This document shows, one piece after another, positions 8,230-14,543 of a stretch of 21,259 bases of DNA (within the stretch, counting starts at the first letter, position 1; every line of letters starts with the position of its first letter). A model generated the notes under the pieces. That model saw only the letters and a list, made by a program, of their open reading frames with translations, was not told the DNA's origin and searched no databases. This stretch comes from a virus, in the IMG/VR virus record IMGVR_UViG_3300031700_000008, positions 1 to 21,259 of that record; one strand, 5' to 3'. Made by a program: the position numbers and the translations under genes.

Positions 8230-8865
8230 ATGACATTTGCCAACCCATTTGGCTTCCCCATTTTCCATGAGATTATAGAGAATGGAGAGGAGCTTGCAGA
8301 AAATCTCTGCAAAGACGCCTACGATCTAAGAGACGATGATCCTAATGGCAAACTTATTAGCAACGCTTGGCACAAGTTCGACCGAGCAAAGTCTAAAGAA
8401 GACTACAAAGAGCACGGGTACACAAGCCACGGCGCGTACCAGCTCTCCAGTGATGAACGGTTCGAAGGCATACACAAGGCAGCCGTCGCGCAAGCACAGA
8501 AGTACACCAAGAACCTAGAGGCAGACCCAAAGTTCTATATCACGAACAGTTGGGTATCCATCTATGGCAATGGCCACTTTGCCCCAGAACATATCCACAG
8601 TTTCGCGCACTTGGCTTGTGTCTTTTACGGTGCGACCACTGAAGGAACGGGCGAGATAGTCTTTAGGAACCCTGCCGCTGCAAGCTACAACATGGTTTAC
8701 GGCAACGGCTTTAACCTTTGGAACGACAGGTACACGTTAAACCCGACGCCTGGAATGATGGTAATCTTCCCAGCGCATATGGCGCACCTCACCAACCCGC
8801 ATATGTCTGATGAGGATCGGGTTATATTTAGCTGCAACATAGTGTTCGAAGAATGCACTTTCTAG
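8230..8865 (+). CDS. 2-oxoglutarate/Fe(II)-dependent oxygenase family protein
   Basis: 211 residues with the double-stranded beta-helix core of the putative 2OG-Fe(II) oxygenase family common in marine phages. The segment NSWVSIYGNGHFAPEHIHSF carries H121 and H123, and FPAHMAHLTNPH carries H183 and H186, then R197 in SDEDRV: these give the H-x-H/D...H iron triad and the arginine expected to bind the 2OG carboxylate. The GTGEIVF and PGMMVIFP strands are typical. Family members hydroxylate proteins, nucleobases or small molecules; the substrate is not predictable. It follows a terminator at 8184-8209, with AAGG at 8217-8220 as a modest ribosome site, so it may have its own transcript or depend on read-through. 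Its place amid virion genes suggests modification of a virion or host-surface component, which is inference. Confidence 0.85.
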   Translation: MTFANPFGFPIFHEIIENGEELAENLCKDAYDLRDDDPNGKLISNAWHKFDRAKSKEDYKEHGYTSHGAYQLSSDERFEGIHKAAVAQAQKYTKNLEADPKFYITNSWVSIYGNGHFAPEHIHSFAHLACVFYGATTEGTGEIVFRNPAAASYNMVYGNGFNLWNDRYTLNPTPGMMVIFPAHMAHLTNPHMSDEDRVIFSCNIVFEECTF

Positions 8866-8922
8866 CGAAGGACGACATAGACATCCCAATTCGAGATAGT
8901 GCTTGAAAGAGGACTGCACCCA
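8866..8922 (+). promoter_or_regulatory. Gap with GGACGAC motif and Shine-Dalgarno
   Basis: GGACGAC lies at 8870-8876, five bases after the oxygenase stop. AAAGAGGA (8906-8913) is the ribosome site for the ATG at 8923. No terminator hairpin is evident. The heptamer may mark a promoter or transcript-processing site, by analogy with the four other gaps that carry it. Confidence 0.35.
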
Positions 8923-9195
8923 ATGGCTAAAAAACCCGTCTCTAAGAAGAGCATGGCTTGTAACAAGCCGAAGCGCACGCCTTCTCACAAGACCAAATCG
9001 CACGTCGTAAAGGCGTGCGATAAGGGCAAGGAGGTAGTGATCCGCTTCGGTCAGCAGGGTGTCAAAGGTGCGGGTAAGAAGCCGAAAACCGCCGCCGAAA
9101 AAGCCCGCAAGAAATCTTTCAAAGCCCGCCACGCAGACAACATCCAGATTGGAAAGATGTCTGCTGCGTACTGGGCAGACAAGGTGAAATGGTAA
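8923..9195 (+). CDS. Small basic conserved phage protein
   Basis: 90 residues, very rich in Lys/Arg. It contains MACNKPKRTPSHKTKSHVVK, then IRFGQQGVKGAG, a basic AEKARKKSFKARHADNI run and the end GKMSAAYWADKVKW. I recognise this as a small family recurring in marine and T7-like phage genomes near structural genes, possibly annotated as a DUF; function unknown. The ATG at 8923 is preferred over the in-frame GTG at 8899 because AGAGGA lies about nine bases ahead of it. Charge and His/Cys content suggest nucleic acid binding, but no zinc motif is complete. It joins the next gene by TAATG. Confidence 0.82.
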   Translation: MAKKPVSKKSMACNKPKRTPSHKTKSHVVKACDKGKEVVIRFGQQGVKGAGKKPKTAAEKARKKSFKARHADNIQIGKMSAAYWADKVKW

Positions 9196-9335
9196 TGAGC
9201 CTCTATGACCACATAAACGCTCGTAGAAAGGCTAAGACCTCTCGGTCTAAAGCAAAGTCTACTGTCACCCCGAAGGCTTATTCAGAGATGAAAAAGAACT
9301 TTGGGAAGCCCAAACCAAAGAAAAGGAAAGCCTAA
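9195..9335 (+). CDS. 46-residue basic protein in a TAATG chain
   Basis: Starts at the ATG inside the TAATG shared with the previous gene: MSLYDHINARRKAKTSRSKA and on, ending KPKPKKRKA. About a third of the residues are Lys or Arg. Start and stop both overlap neighbours by one base, which is strong evidence of use. The opening (MSLY..IN.RRKA.TSRSKSK-like) matches tiny proteins I recall beside the preceding family in marine phages. Its job is unknown; a DNA- or RNA-binding or capsid-packaged basic peptide would fit the composition. Confidence 0.68.
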   Translation: MSLYDHINARRKAKTSRSKAKSTVTPKAYSEMKKNFGKPKPKKRKA

Positions 9336-9418
9336 TGGCCCATAACCCACTCGTTAAAAAATCGTGCCAGCCTGTCGTTGCTGGAAAGCCCATCATGAAG
9401 GGCGGCAAAAAGAAATAA
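9335..9418 (+). CDS. 27-residue basic micro-protein
   Basis: The third member of the TAATG chain: MAHNPLVKKSCQPVVAGKPI, ending MKGGKKK. The ATG overlaps the stop of the 46-residue gene, giving coupled translation; it has no Shine-Dalgarno of its own other than AAGGAAAG within the preceding gene. Basic with a single Cys. Very short, so its reality rests on position and the unbroken chain rather than on similarity. Confidence 0.45.
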   Translation: MAHNPLVKKSCQPVVAGKPIMKGGKKK

Positions 9419-9430
9419 GAAAGCCTCAAC

Positions 9431-9718
9431 ATGACTGTCAAAAGCAATATCAAAGACCTCATATCTCTATCCGAAAGCTCAGGCTGGGAAGTTCTCCATA
9501 AGACTATGGAGGCTGAAATCCTCCAGCTTGCTTTGAACATGGCCCGCAGCTCAGAAATGACGCAGCAGCACATGGACTTTCAGAGGGGTGCAATTTTCGC
9601 AGCAGAGCAAATGCTCAGTCTGCCAACTAAGCTCATCAACAAACTTGAAGGTGAACTTTCACTAGAAGACGCGACGAGCCGCCAAGGCCGCTCAGAAAGG
9701 ACTAAAGATGGCTATTAA
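9431..9718 (+). CDS. Hypothetical helical protein upstream of the scaffold
   Basis: 95 residues, predominantly helical (residues about 5-75), with a Gln/Met-rich middle (SSEMTQQHMDFQRGAIFAAE) and a polar C-terminal tail. Not recognised. It follows the basic micro-genes by 12 bases, with a weak AAGAAAG ribosome site, and its last 11 bases overlap the start of the scaffold gene in another frame, implying coupling. A small head-morphogenesis protein would suit its position; I see nothing that proves it. Confidence 0.7.
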   Translation: MTVKSNIKDLISLSESSGWEVLHKTMEAEILQLALNMARSSEMTQQHMDFQRGAIFAAEQMLSLPTKLINKLEGELSLEDATSRQGRSERTKDGY

Positions 9719-10736
9719 CCCAGGGATGGACGCGGAGCAAATCGCCCGCATTTCAGCAAGCCGGATGGGTGACGCACCACAGGCTGCTGCACCACAGGCT
9801 CCACAGGCTCCAACGCCACCAAAAGATGCACCGCCCACTGACATGGAGAAAGCAGTTGAGGCTGCATCGCCAGATACGGAAGGTGACAAGCAGGCTCAGG
9901 ACGCTGTGATGTACAACGTCTCGATTGGTGGCCAAGACCGCAATCTTTCGCCCCAGCAAATCGGATCCACATTTGAGCGCTACCGTGATCTCAATCACAA
10001 GAACGCCACGAACAAGCCGATGTACGACCTATCAGATCGTTTGATGCGCGACACGGGCGCTAGTCCAGAACAAGCAGCCAAACTCATGGATGCTGCTCTT
10101 CGGGCCATGACCAAGAACGCTAAGATGGGTAAGCAACGTCCGAAACAGGATGGTGTCGCAGCTCCAGAACAGCCTTCGGGGCCACAAGGTAGCAACCAGC
10201 TCAACGAAGAGTGGTCAAAGTACGAAGAAGAGAATGCCATCAGCCTGCCACCGGGGTATCGTGAGCAGTACGAACGCATGGGCCGCATGGAAGAGAGCAT
10301 GGGCAAGCAGCTTCAGATGATGCAGGGCGTCTTGCAAAACGCTCAAAATGCTGGCCAAGGCGCGAACCAATCACGCGAAGACGCTCTTAGTAACCGCGAC
10401 GAAGCTGTAATGCAGTCTATTCGTAACAACCTTGACCGCGCTCAACAGGAAGCTGGCCTTCCAGATGACGCTGTTGGAGATTTCCAGTCTTACGCGATGG
10501 AACGTGGTTACACCGCAGAAGACTTTGCTGATGCCTCTCTTACTAAGAAGGTCATCGGTGACTTCAAGAACCAGATGAATACCCCTGAGTTCGAGCGGTT
10601 GCGCGAAATGTCCAAGCGCCGCGAAGCATACCTTACATCCCAATCGGGTGGCCCAACGAGCCAAATGGCTCCCTCTGGGGGGGATGATACCCTCGCACGA
10701 CTTGCACAATCCGCCAACAACAAGCGGATGGGTTAA
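9708..10736 (+). CDS. Capsid scaffolding (assembly) protein
   Basis: 342 residues, hydrophilic, Gln/Ala/Pro/Met-rich and strongly helical, directly upstream of the major capsid gene: the classic position and composition of a podoviral scaffold. An Ala-Pro-Gln linker (about residues 24-42) follows a short N-terminal helix. The middle carries amphipathic helices (YEEENAISLPPGYREQYERM, about residues 167-190) and a Met/Gln coiled segment. The C-terminus is polar and ends KRMG; the basic end resembles scaffold C-termini that contact the coat protein, though only slightly charged. It is expected to guide procapsid assembly and leave or be digested. An AGAAAGG run at 9694-9700 is the likely ribosome site. 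A terminator follows four bases after the stop. Confidence 0.84.
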   Translation: MAINPGMDAEQIARISASRMGDAPQAAAPQAPQAPTPPKDAPPTDMEKAVEAASPDTEGDKQAQDAVMYNVSIGGQDRNLSPQQIGSTFERYRDLNHKNATNKPMYDLSDRLMRDTGASPEQAAKLMDAALRAMTKNAKMGKQRPKQDGVAAPEQPSGPQGSNQLNEEWSKYEEENAISLPPGYREQYERMGRMEESMGKQLQMMQGVLQNAQNAGQGANQSREDALSNRDEAVMQSIRNNLDRAQQEAGLPDDAVGDFQSYAMERGYTAEDFADASLTKKVIGDFKNQMNTPEFERLREMSKRREAYLTSQSGGPTSQMAPSGGDDTLARLAQSANNKRMG

Positions 10737-10740
10737 TAAA

Positions 10741-10765
10741 AAAGGCGGCCTTCGGGTCGCCTTTT
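10741..10765 (+). terminator. Rho-independent terminator after the scaffold gene
   Basis: Ten-base-pair stem AAAGGCGGCC / GGTCGCCTTT (10741-10750, 10755-10764) with one G-U wobble and a TTCG loop closed by C-G, the exceptionally stable cUUCGg tetraloop. The A-run before and T-run after are the usual flanks. It isolates the scaffold transcript from the capsid gene. Confidence 0.9.
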
Positions 10766-10940
10766 CCCTTTAAGGGACGACTACCTCCCCAGAAACAATC
10801 AATAGTACCTCAACGTCGATAGCGCTACGGCCCTAAACGTCGGTGTTAAAAAGGTTACTCGGTAAGTTCGCGTGATTGTTCCGCTCACACTTTCTTAGTG
10901 CCACTGATGACTGAAACCTTTTTCCAAAGGAGATTACCAC
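10766..10940 (+). promoter_or_regulatory. Leader region of the major capsid gene
   Basis: The longest non-coding stretch in the window. The 15-mer CTTTAAGGGACGACT (10768-10782) recurs with one change after the next terminator (12155-12169). AACGTCG occurs twice about 25 bases apart (near 10812 and 10837). The ribosome site AAAGGAG (10926-10932) is eight bases before the ATG, and CCTTT (10917-10921) could pair with its AAAGG across a TTCC loop to form a weak hairpin. I see no convincing sigma-70 promoter. A phage-specific promoter for the capsid gene probably lies here; that is inference from the upstream terminator. Confidence 0.5.
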
Positions 10941-12104
10941 ATGGCTGGTATCCAAGGACTACGGGGCTCAGGTCAGTTTGCTGCTGACTTCCGCCCGAAA
11001 AACTATCGCGAGCTTTTTACGCTCTTAGAACCAAACGGCAATGCACCTCTGAATGCTTTGTTGGCAATGACTTCCTCTGAAGCCACTGATGATAGTGAAT
11101 TTAAAAATTTCCGTGACGAACTTCCTGCTCGTACACTGACAGTGAATGGCGCTTTGTCAAACTCTGCTACAACTATCACTGTAGACGCAGGCAATGATGT
11201 ATTGTTTGCAGTTGGCGGCACTATCGTTGTCAACGCTGCGACAAACGAAGTTATGCGTTGTACTGCTGATGCGACCGCGACTACTTTGACTGTTGAGCGT
11301 GGCATTGGTGGCGGTGCAGCGTCTATTGCTGACGGCGCTGATTTGTTCATTGCGGGTTCTGCGTTCTCTGAAGGTGCTAATACACCTACAGGCGTATCAT
11401 TCGACGCAAGCGTTGCTTCGAACTTCACGCAAATCTTCCGTACGGCCTTCACAATCACCAACACTCTACGCGCAACGAACTTGCGTACTGGTGACAAAGA
11501 AGACGAGATGACAACAAAAGCTCTCAAGATGCACATGCAAGATATTGAGCGCGCAATGTTCTTCGGTAAGAAGCACGAAGCAAACGCTGCATCATCTCAG
11601 CCAACTCGCTACACAGGCGGCTTGATTAACTCGATCACTAACGTCAACGACCGTTCAACTTCTTCTAGCACGATGACAGAAGACCAGTTCGACCGTTCAC
11701 TTATCGAAGATGTGTTCGCGTTTGGTGGAAACCAAAAGATCATGTTCTGTGGCGCAAAAGTTGCGGGTCACTTGCAGAAGTTCGGCAAAGACCGTTGGGC
11801 TCCAACAGTTGTTGAAGGTGCGTACGGCGTTGGCCTTACTCGCTACTCCACATTTGCTGGTGATCTTATGGTTCACTTGCACCCACAGTTCCGCCAAGTA
11901 CCTGGTATGGAGAGCTCCGCAGTCATCATCGACTTCCCGCACCTCAAGTACCGTTACTTGGAAGGCCGTGATACTTCCTTGCTTCGCGACCGTCAGGCCA
12001 ATGGCGCTGACCAAGCGGCACACGAGTACCTCACAGAGTGTGGTCTCGAAATGTTGCAAGACAAGACGCACCACTACATCAAAAACTGGAACCTTACAGC
12101 CTAA
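10941..12104 (+). CDS. Major capsid protein (HK97 fold)
   Basis: 387 residues, the size usual for HK97-fold coat proteins. Position after the scaffold, a private leader and flanking terminators indicate the most highly expressed late gene. The N-arm (MAGIQGLRGSGQFAADFRPK) leads to a beta-rich insertion-like region (about residues 65-145) and then the P-domain-like core, including the long helix TKALKMHMQDIERAMFFGKK (about 192-211) characteristic of the SU10-like (formerly DUF5309) coat family. The C-terminal A-domain has FGKDRWAPTVVEGAYGVGL and HEYLTECGLEMLQDKTHHYI. The start is fixed by AAAGGAG at 10926-10932. Family naming is from memory; the coat-protein role is well supported by context. 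Confidence 0.88.
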   Translation: MAGIQGLRGSGQFAADFRPKNYRELFTLLEPNGNAPLNALLAMTSSEATDDSEFKNFRDELPARTLTVNGALSNSATTITVDAGNDVLFAVGGTIVVNAATNEVMRCTADATATTLTVERGIGGGAASIADGADLFIAGSAFSEGANTPTGVSFDASVASNFTQIFRTAFTITNTLRATNLRTGDKEDEMTTKALKMHMQDIERAMFFGKKHEANAASSQPTRYTGGLINSITNVNDRSTSSSTMTEDQFDRSLIEDVFAFGGNQKIMFCGAKVAGHLQKFGKDRWAPTVVEGAYGVGLTRYSTFAGDLMVHLHPQFRQVPGMESSAVIIDFPHLKYRYLEGRDTSLLRDRQANGADQAAHEYLTECGLEMLQDKTHHYIKNWNLTA

Positions 12105-12218
12105 TAAGGCAGTCGAAAGTTTTAGAAAAGGGCTGCCCTCGGGTGGCCCTTTTGCTTTGAGGGACGACTGGCCCCCAAATAACGGGGATAAAAGTCAGGA
12201 AACTCATGGAGAATTTTA
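12105..12218 (+). promoter_or_regulatory. Gap after the capsid gene with repeated GGGACGACT motif
   Basis: After the terminator at 12126-12153 comes CTTTGAGGGACGACT (12155-12169), almost the same 15-mer that follows the previous terminator, then a C-run and AT-rich leader. GGAGA at 12208-12212 serves the ATG at 12219. Recurrence of the same element just downstream of two terminators suggests restart of transcription for the following genes; function is not shown. Confidence 0.45.
12126..12153 (+). terminator. Rho-independent terminator after the major capsid gene
   Basis: Arms AAAAGGGCTGCC (12126-12137) and GGTGGCCCTTTT (12142-12153) pair along their length with two wobble pairs and a four-base CTCG loop; the A-rich and T-rich ends form the base of the stem. 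It lies 22 bases after the capsid stop, leaving the capsid gene as a monocistronic unit. Confidence 0.85.
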
Positions 12219-12578
12219 ATGGCACGTAAGAGAGCACACAAAGCCGACGGCAGTTTTAAGGCTGACGATCCGTCAACACCTGAGAACGAGGCTTGGATAG
12301 AAAAAGAAGTCTCTGAAAAAGTAGACGATCCTTCCTTAAAGGCTAAACAAAAGCGGGCACCGAAGAATGAAGCGCCCAGCGATTTTGTTTTCTTCGTATC
12401 CGCTAACGAAGAGAACGCCGCCTTTGACATACGCATCGGAGAAGACCGCGTTCGCGGGAATTGGGATAAAGATCGCGCTTTCGTACATTGGCGCGTTCCG
12501 CGCGAATTAGCTAAATTGGCTAAGATGCACCACCATATTTGGTCGGGCCGCGTAATCAGTTGCGAGGAAAATGACTGA
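12219..12578 (+). CDS. Small virion-associated protein, unknown function
   Basis: 119 residues. The first 55 are hydrophilic and charged (Lys, Asp, Glu) and probably disordered, starting MARKRAHKADGSFKADDPST. The rest is a compact domain with FVFFVSANEENAAFDIRIGE, VRGNWDKDRAFVHWRVP and a His-rich MHHHIWSGRV. I recall similar proteins just after capsid genes in marine podoviruses but cannot assign a function; head decoration or head-completion protein would fit the site. The stop overlaps the next start as TGATG. Confidence 0.7.
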   Translation: MARKRAHKADGSFKADDPSTPENEAWIEKEVSEKVDDPSLKAKQKRAPKNEAPSDFVFFVSANEENAAFDIRIGEDRVRGNWDKDRAFVHWRVPRELAKLAKMHHHIWSGRVISCEEND

Positions 12579-13021
12579 TGGCAGAGAAGAGCGTACAAAA
12601 GCCGTTTGCGGCTGCTAAAGAGAAGTTCACACCACTCGAAAGTTTAGTACGCTCTGCACTCGTCAGGGCGGGTAACTTCTCACCCTCGCGGGTTGATGGC
12701 GAGGTCATGATGATGATGATCGAGCTTGCAAATCGGGTTGTTGAGGACGTGCGCCAGCATCCTTACTGGGTGGGTGGAGATATAGATTACTACACTGACA
12801 TCCAAGAGCGCAGGCCCATCCCTGACATGATAATGATCGACGGCTTATCGGCTCATTACTTTGTTCAGCAAGGTTCCGATAAGGCTATGGTACACTTGCA
12901 ACTGTATCAGTCCAGCATGACCAACATTCTACATCAGAGGTCTAATGGGAACAAACCGTACGTTCGTACAATAATGGACGGCGGTTCCAACCCTTCGTAT
13001 AAGCCAAGGACGGTTAGTTAA
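12578..13021 (+). CDS. Probable head-tail adaptor (connector) protein
   Basis: 147 residues. A helical N-terminal half (residues about 15-60, with ESLVRSALVRAGNFSPSRVD and IELANRVVEDVRQHPYW) and a mixed second half (RRPIPDMIMIDGLSAHYFVQ and on). The place between the capsid and nozzle genes, the size and the helical bundle are those of the P22 gp4 / T7 gp11 type adaptors that extend the portal. Start and stop both overlap neighbours (TGATG, TAATG), so its level is tied to that of the nozzle. The role is inferred mainly from order and size. Confidence 0.68.
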   Translation: MAEKSVQKPFAAAKEKFTPLESLVRSALVRAGNFSPSRVDGEVMMMMIELANRVVEDVRQHPYWVGGDIDYYTDIQERRPIPDMIMIDGLSAHYFVQQGSDKAMVHLQLYQSSMTNILHQRSNGNKPYVRTIMDGGSNPSYKPRTVS

Positions 13022-14541
13022 TGACCAGACTAGCGTACGCACCCTTATCCGTTAAGAGCGACTTCACTTCCTACTATGGGTTTAGGGGCATTGACCGTTC
13101 GCGCGACATCACAGCACTTGAGACAGAGAAGGACCAAAACTTCTGGAAGCTGGAAAACTGTTTCGTGGACTATCGCGGTCAGTTGATACGCGATCCTGCG
13201 TTCTACCTTCACAAAGGCTCTAACCGCTTTCCGGTAAAAGCGCTCAGATTTTACAACCGCGATGGAGTTGTCTTCGCAGAAGAAGATGCTTCAAATACGC
13301 ACTTGTCTTCTGACAGGGGCCACCGCCTTGACGGTGCTTTAGCAAAAGGCGCTATTGTTTCCATGACTAACTTTAAGGGCAAGGTTCACATCTTCTCTAA
13401 AGATAGCCGGATGTATCGCTACGACGGGTTTGAGTTCTCGACATCCACTTCCTCGATCAAGCCACAGTTCGGCGTACCCATCCAACGACGACTAGCTGTT
13501 GCTGGGTTCAAGGACCGACCGACTGTTGTGGAGTTCTCGCGCGTAGACAACCCCGACATCTTTTTGAACGAAGAAGCTCCGACAGAAGAGGTCACGAGAG
13601 CTGCATTTATCGACATCTCGAACTTGATTGGTACTGCCGACCAAATCGTCGGGATGGGTACATTCGAGGCTAACCGCCTTGCTGTGTTCACCAAAGACCA
13701 AACATTAGTTTACATCATCGACCCTGATTTTGAGCAGTGGCAGCTAGATAGTCGTGCCAACCTTCGGATTGGTTGCGTATCGCACAACACGATTGCCAAC
13801 TCTGGTTCTGACTTATTGTTCTGCTCACGCCGAGGCATCCACTCGATCATGCGATCAGAGCAAAATGGTGTTACGATTTCTGAAGCATCTTTGTCTGACG
13901 AAGTAGAGCCTCTTTATCAAGAGCTCGTACGCACAACACCTGACCCCGAAACTATATCTGCGGTATTTGACCCAGATACGCTTACGTACCACGTCTTCTT
14001 TCCCCGTCCAGGCGGTTCGAACACTGTCCGTCTGAGTATGAATTTTCGTGCAGGCTATGAGAGTGTAAACTTCCAGCTTGGCGACACACTGTTACCACGT
14101 TGCGGAACCTTTTTAGGTGGTCGTTTAATGTTCGGCACTTCCGATGGAGTTTACGAGGCAACTAAACGTACGTTCATTCAAGACACAGGTCGGTCTGATT
14201 TAAGGCGATCTCCGATGATAGCCGAGACGCCTGTGCTATGGCTAGGCGACTTCCTTGGTACGAAGAGGTCTCACACTTTCATTGTGCAAGCTACGGGTAC
14301 GGGTCGCTTCTTCATTGACTTCACAGATGAAGTTGGCGGTGACATGGCCTCGATAGAAGTCAACCTCGACAGGATTGAGGGTGACGAGAACTGGGGGGAC
14401 GCGCCTCTAAACCATGACTACTCCTTCCCATTTAACCACATTTTCCGAGGCGTTCGAATGAGATTTCGCACCGATGAAAAAGACACGAAGAGCGAAGTGA
14501 CGGTGATTAGCTTTGCATTCTTGAACCATAAGGACAAATAA
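13021..14541 (+). CDS. Tail nozzle / hub protein, beta-propeller type
   Basis: 506 residues, beta-rich throughout. Recurring strand pairs such as KALRFYNRDGVVFAEED, GKVHIFSKDSRMYRYDGFEF, NRLAVFTKDQTLVYIIDPD, DLLFCSRRGIHSIM and GGRLMFGTSDGVYEATK have the look of propeller blades, as in podoviral nozzle proteins (P22 gp10, T7 gp12). The stretch from about residue 215 to 285 (VGMGTFEANRLAVF.. to ..GCVSHNTIANSGSDLLFCSRRG) is the most characteristic. The nozzle binds under the adaptor and carries the fibres. It is coupled to the adaptor by TAATG and followed by a fibre gene, consistent with that role. The family is inferred; no single signature is decisive. Confidence 0.75.
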   Translation: MTRLAYAPLSVKSDFTSYYGFRGIDRSRDITALETEKDQNFWKLENCFVDYRGQLIRDPAFYLHKGSNRFPVKALRFYNRDGVVFAEEDASNTHLSSDRGHRLDGALAKGAIVSMTNFKGKVHIFSKDSRMYRYDGFEFSTSTSSIKPQFGVPIQRRLAVAGFKDRPTVVEFSRVDNPDIFLNEEAPTEEVTRAAFIDISNLIGTADQIVGMGTFEANRLAVFTKDQTLVYIIDPDFEQWQLDSRANLRIGCVSHNTIANSGSDLLFCSRRGIHSIMRSEQNGVTISEASLSDEVEPLYQELVRTTPDPETISAVFDPDTLTYHVFFPRPGGSNTVRLSMNFRAGYESVNFQLGDTLLPRCGTFLGGRLMFGTSDGVYEATKRTFIQDTGRSDLRRSPMIAETPVLWLGDFLGTKRSHTFIVQATGTGRFFIDFTDEVGGDMASIEVNLDRIEGDENWGDAPLNHDYSFPFNHIFRGVRMRFRTDEKDTKSEVTVISFAFLNHKDK

Positions 14542-14543
14542 GA

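Noticed and set aside
8899-8922. In-frame GTG start for the basic protein at 8923.
   Set aside because: The AGAGGA ribosome site lies downstream of the GTG and fits the ATG at 8923.
10768-10790. ACGACT in the post-terminator motif recalls the core of the T7 promoter.
   Set aside because: Only six bases match, the initiation part (CACTATAGG) is absent, and other copies of the motif lack the T; a phage promoter remains possible but not of the T7 type.
10873-10892. A stretch resembling half of the lac operator (GATTGTTCCGCTCACAC).
   Set aside because: No symmetric operator or repressor gene; the similarity is partial and expected by chance in a marine phage.
12706-12721. ATGATGATGATGAT microsatellite.
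   Set aside because: It encodes four Met residues inside the adaptor's helix; too short to argue for phase variation.
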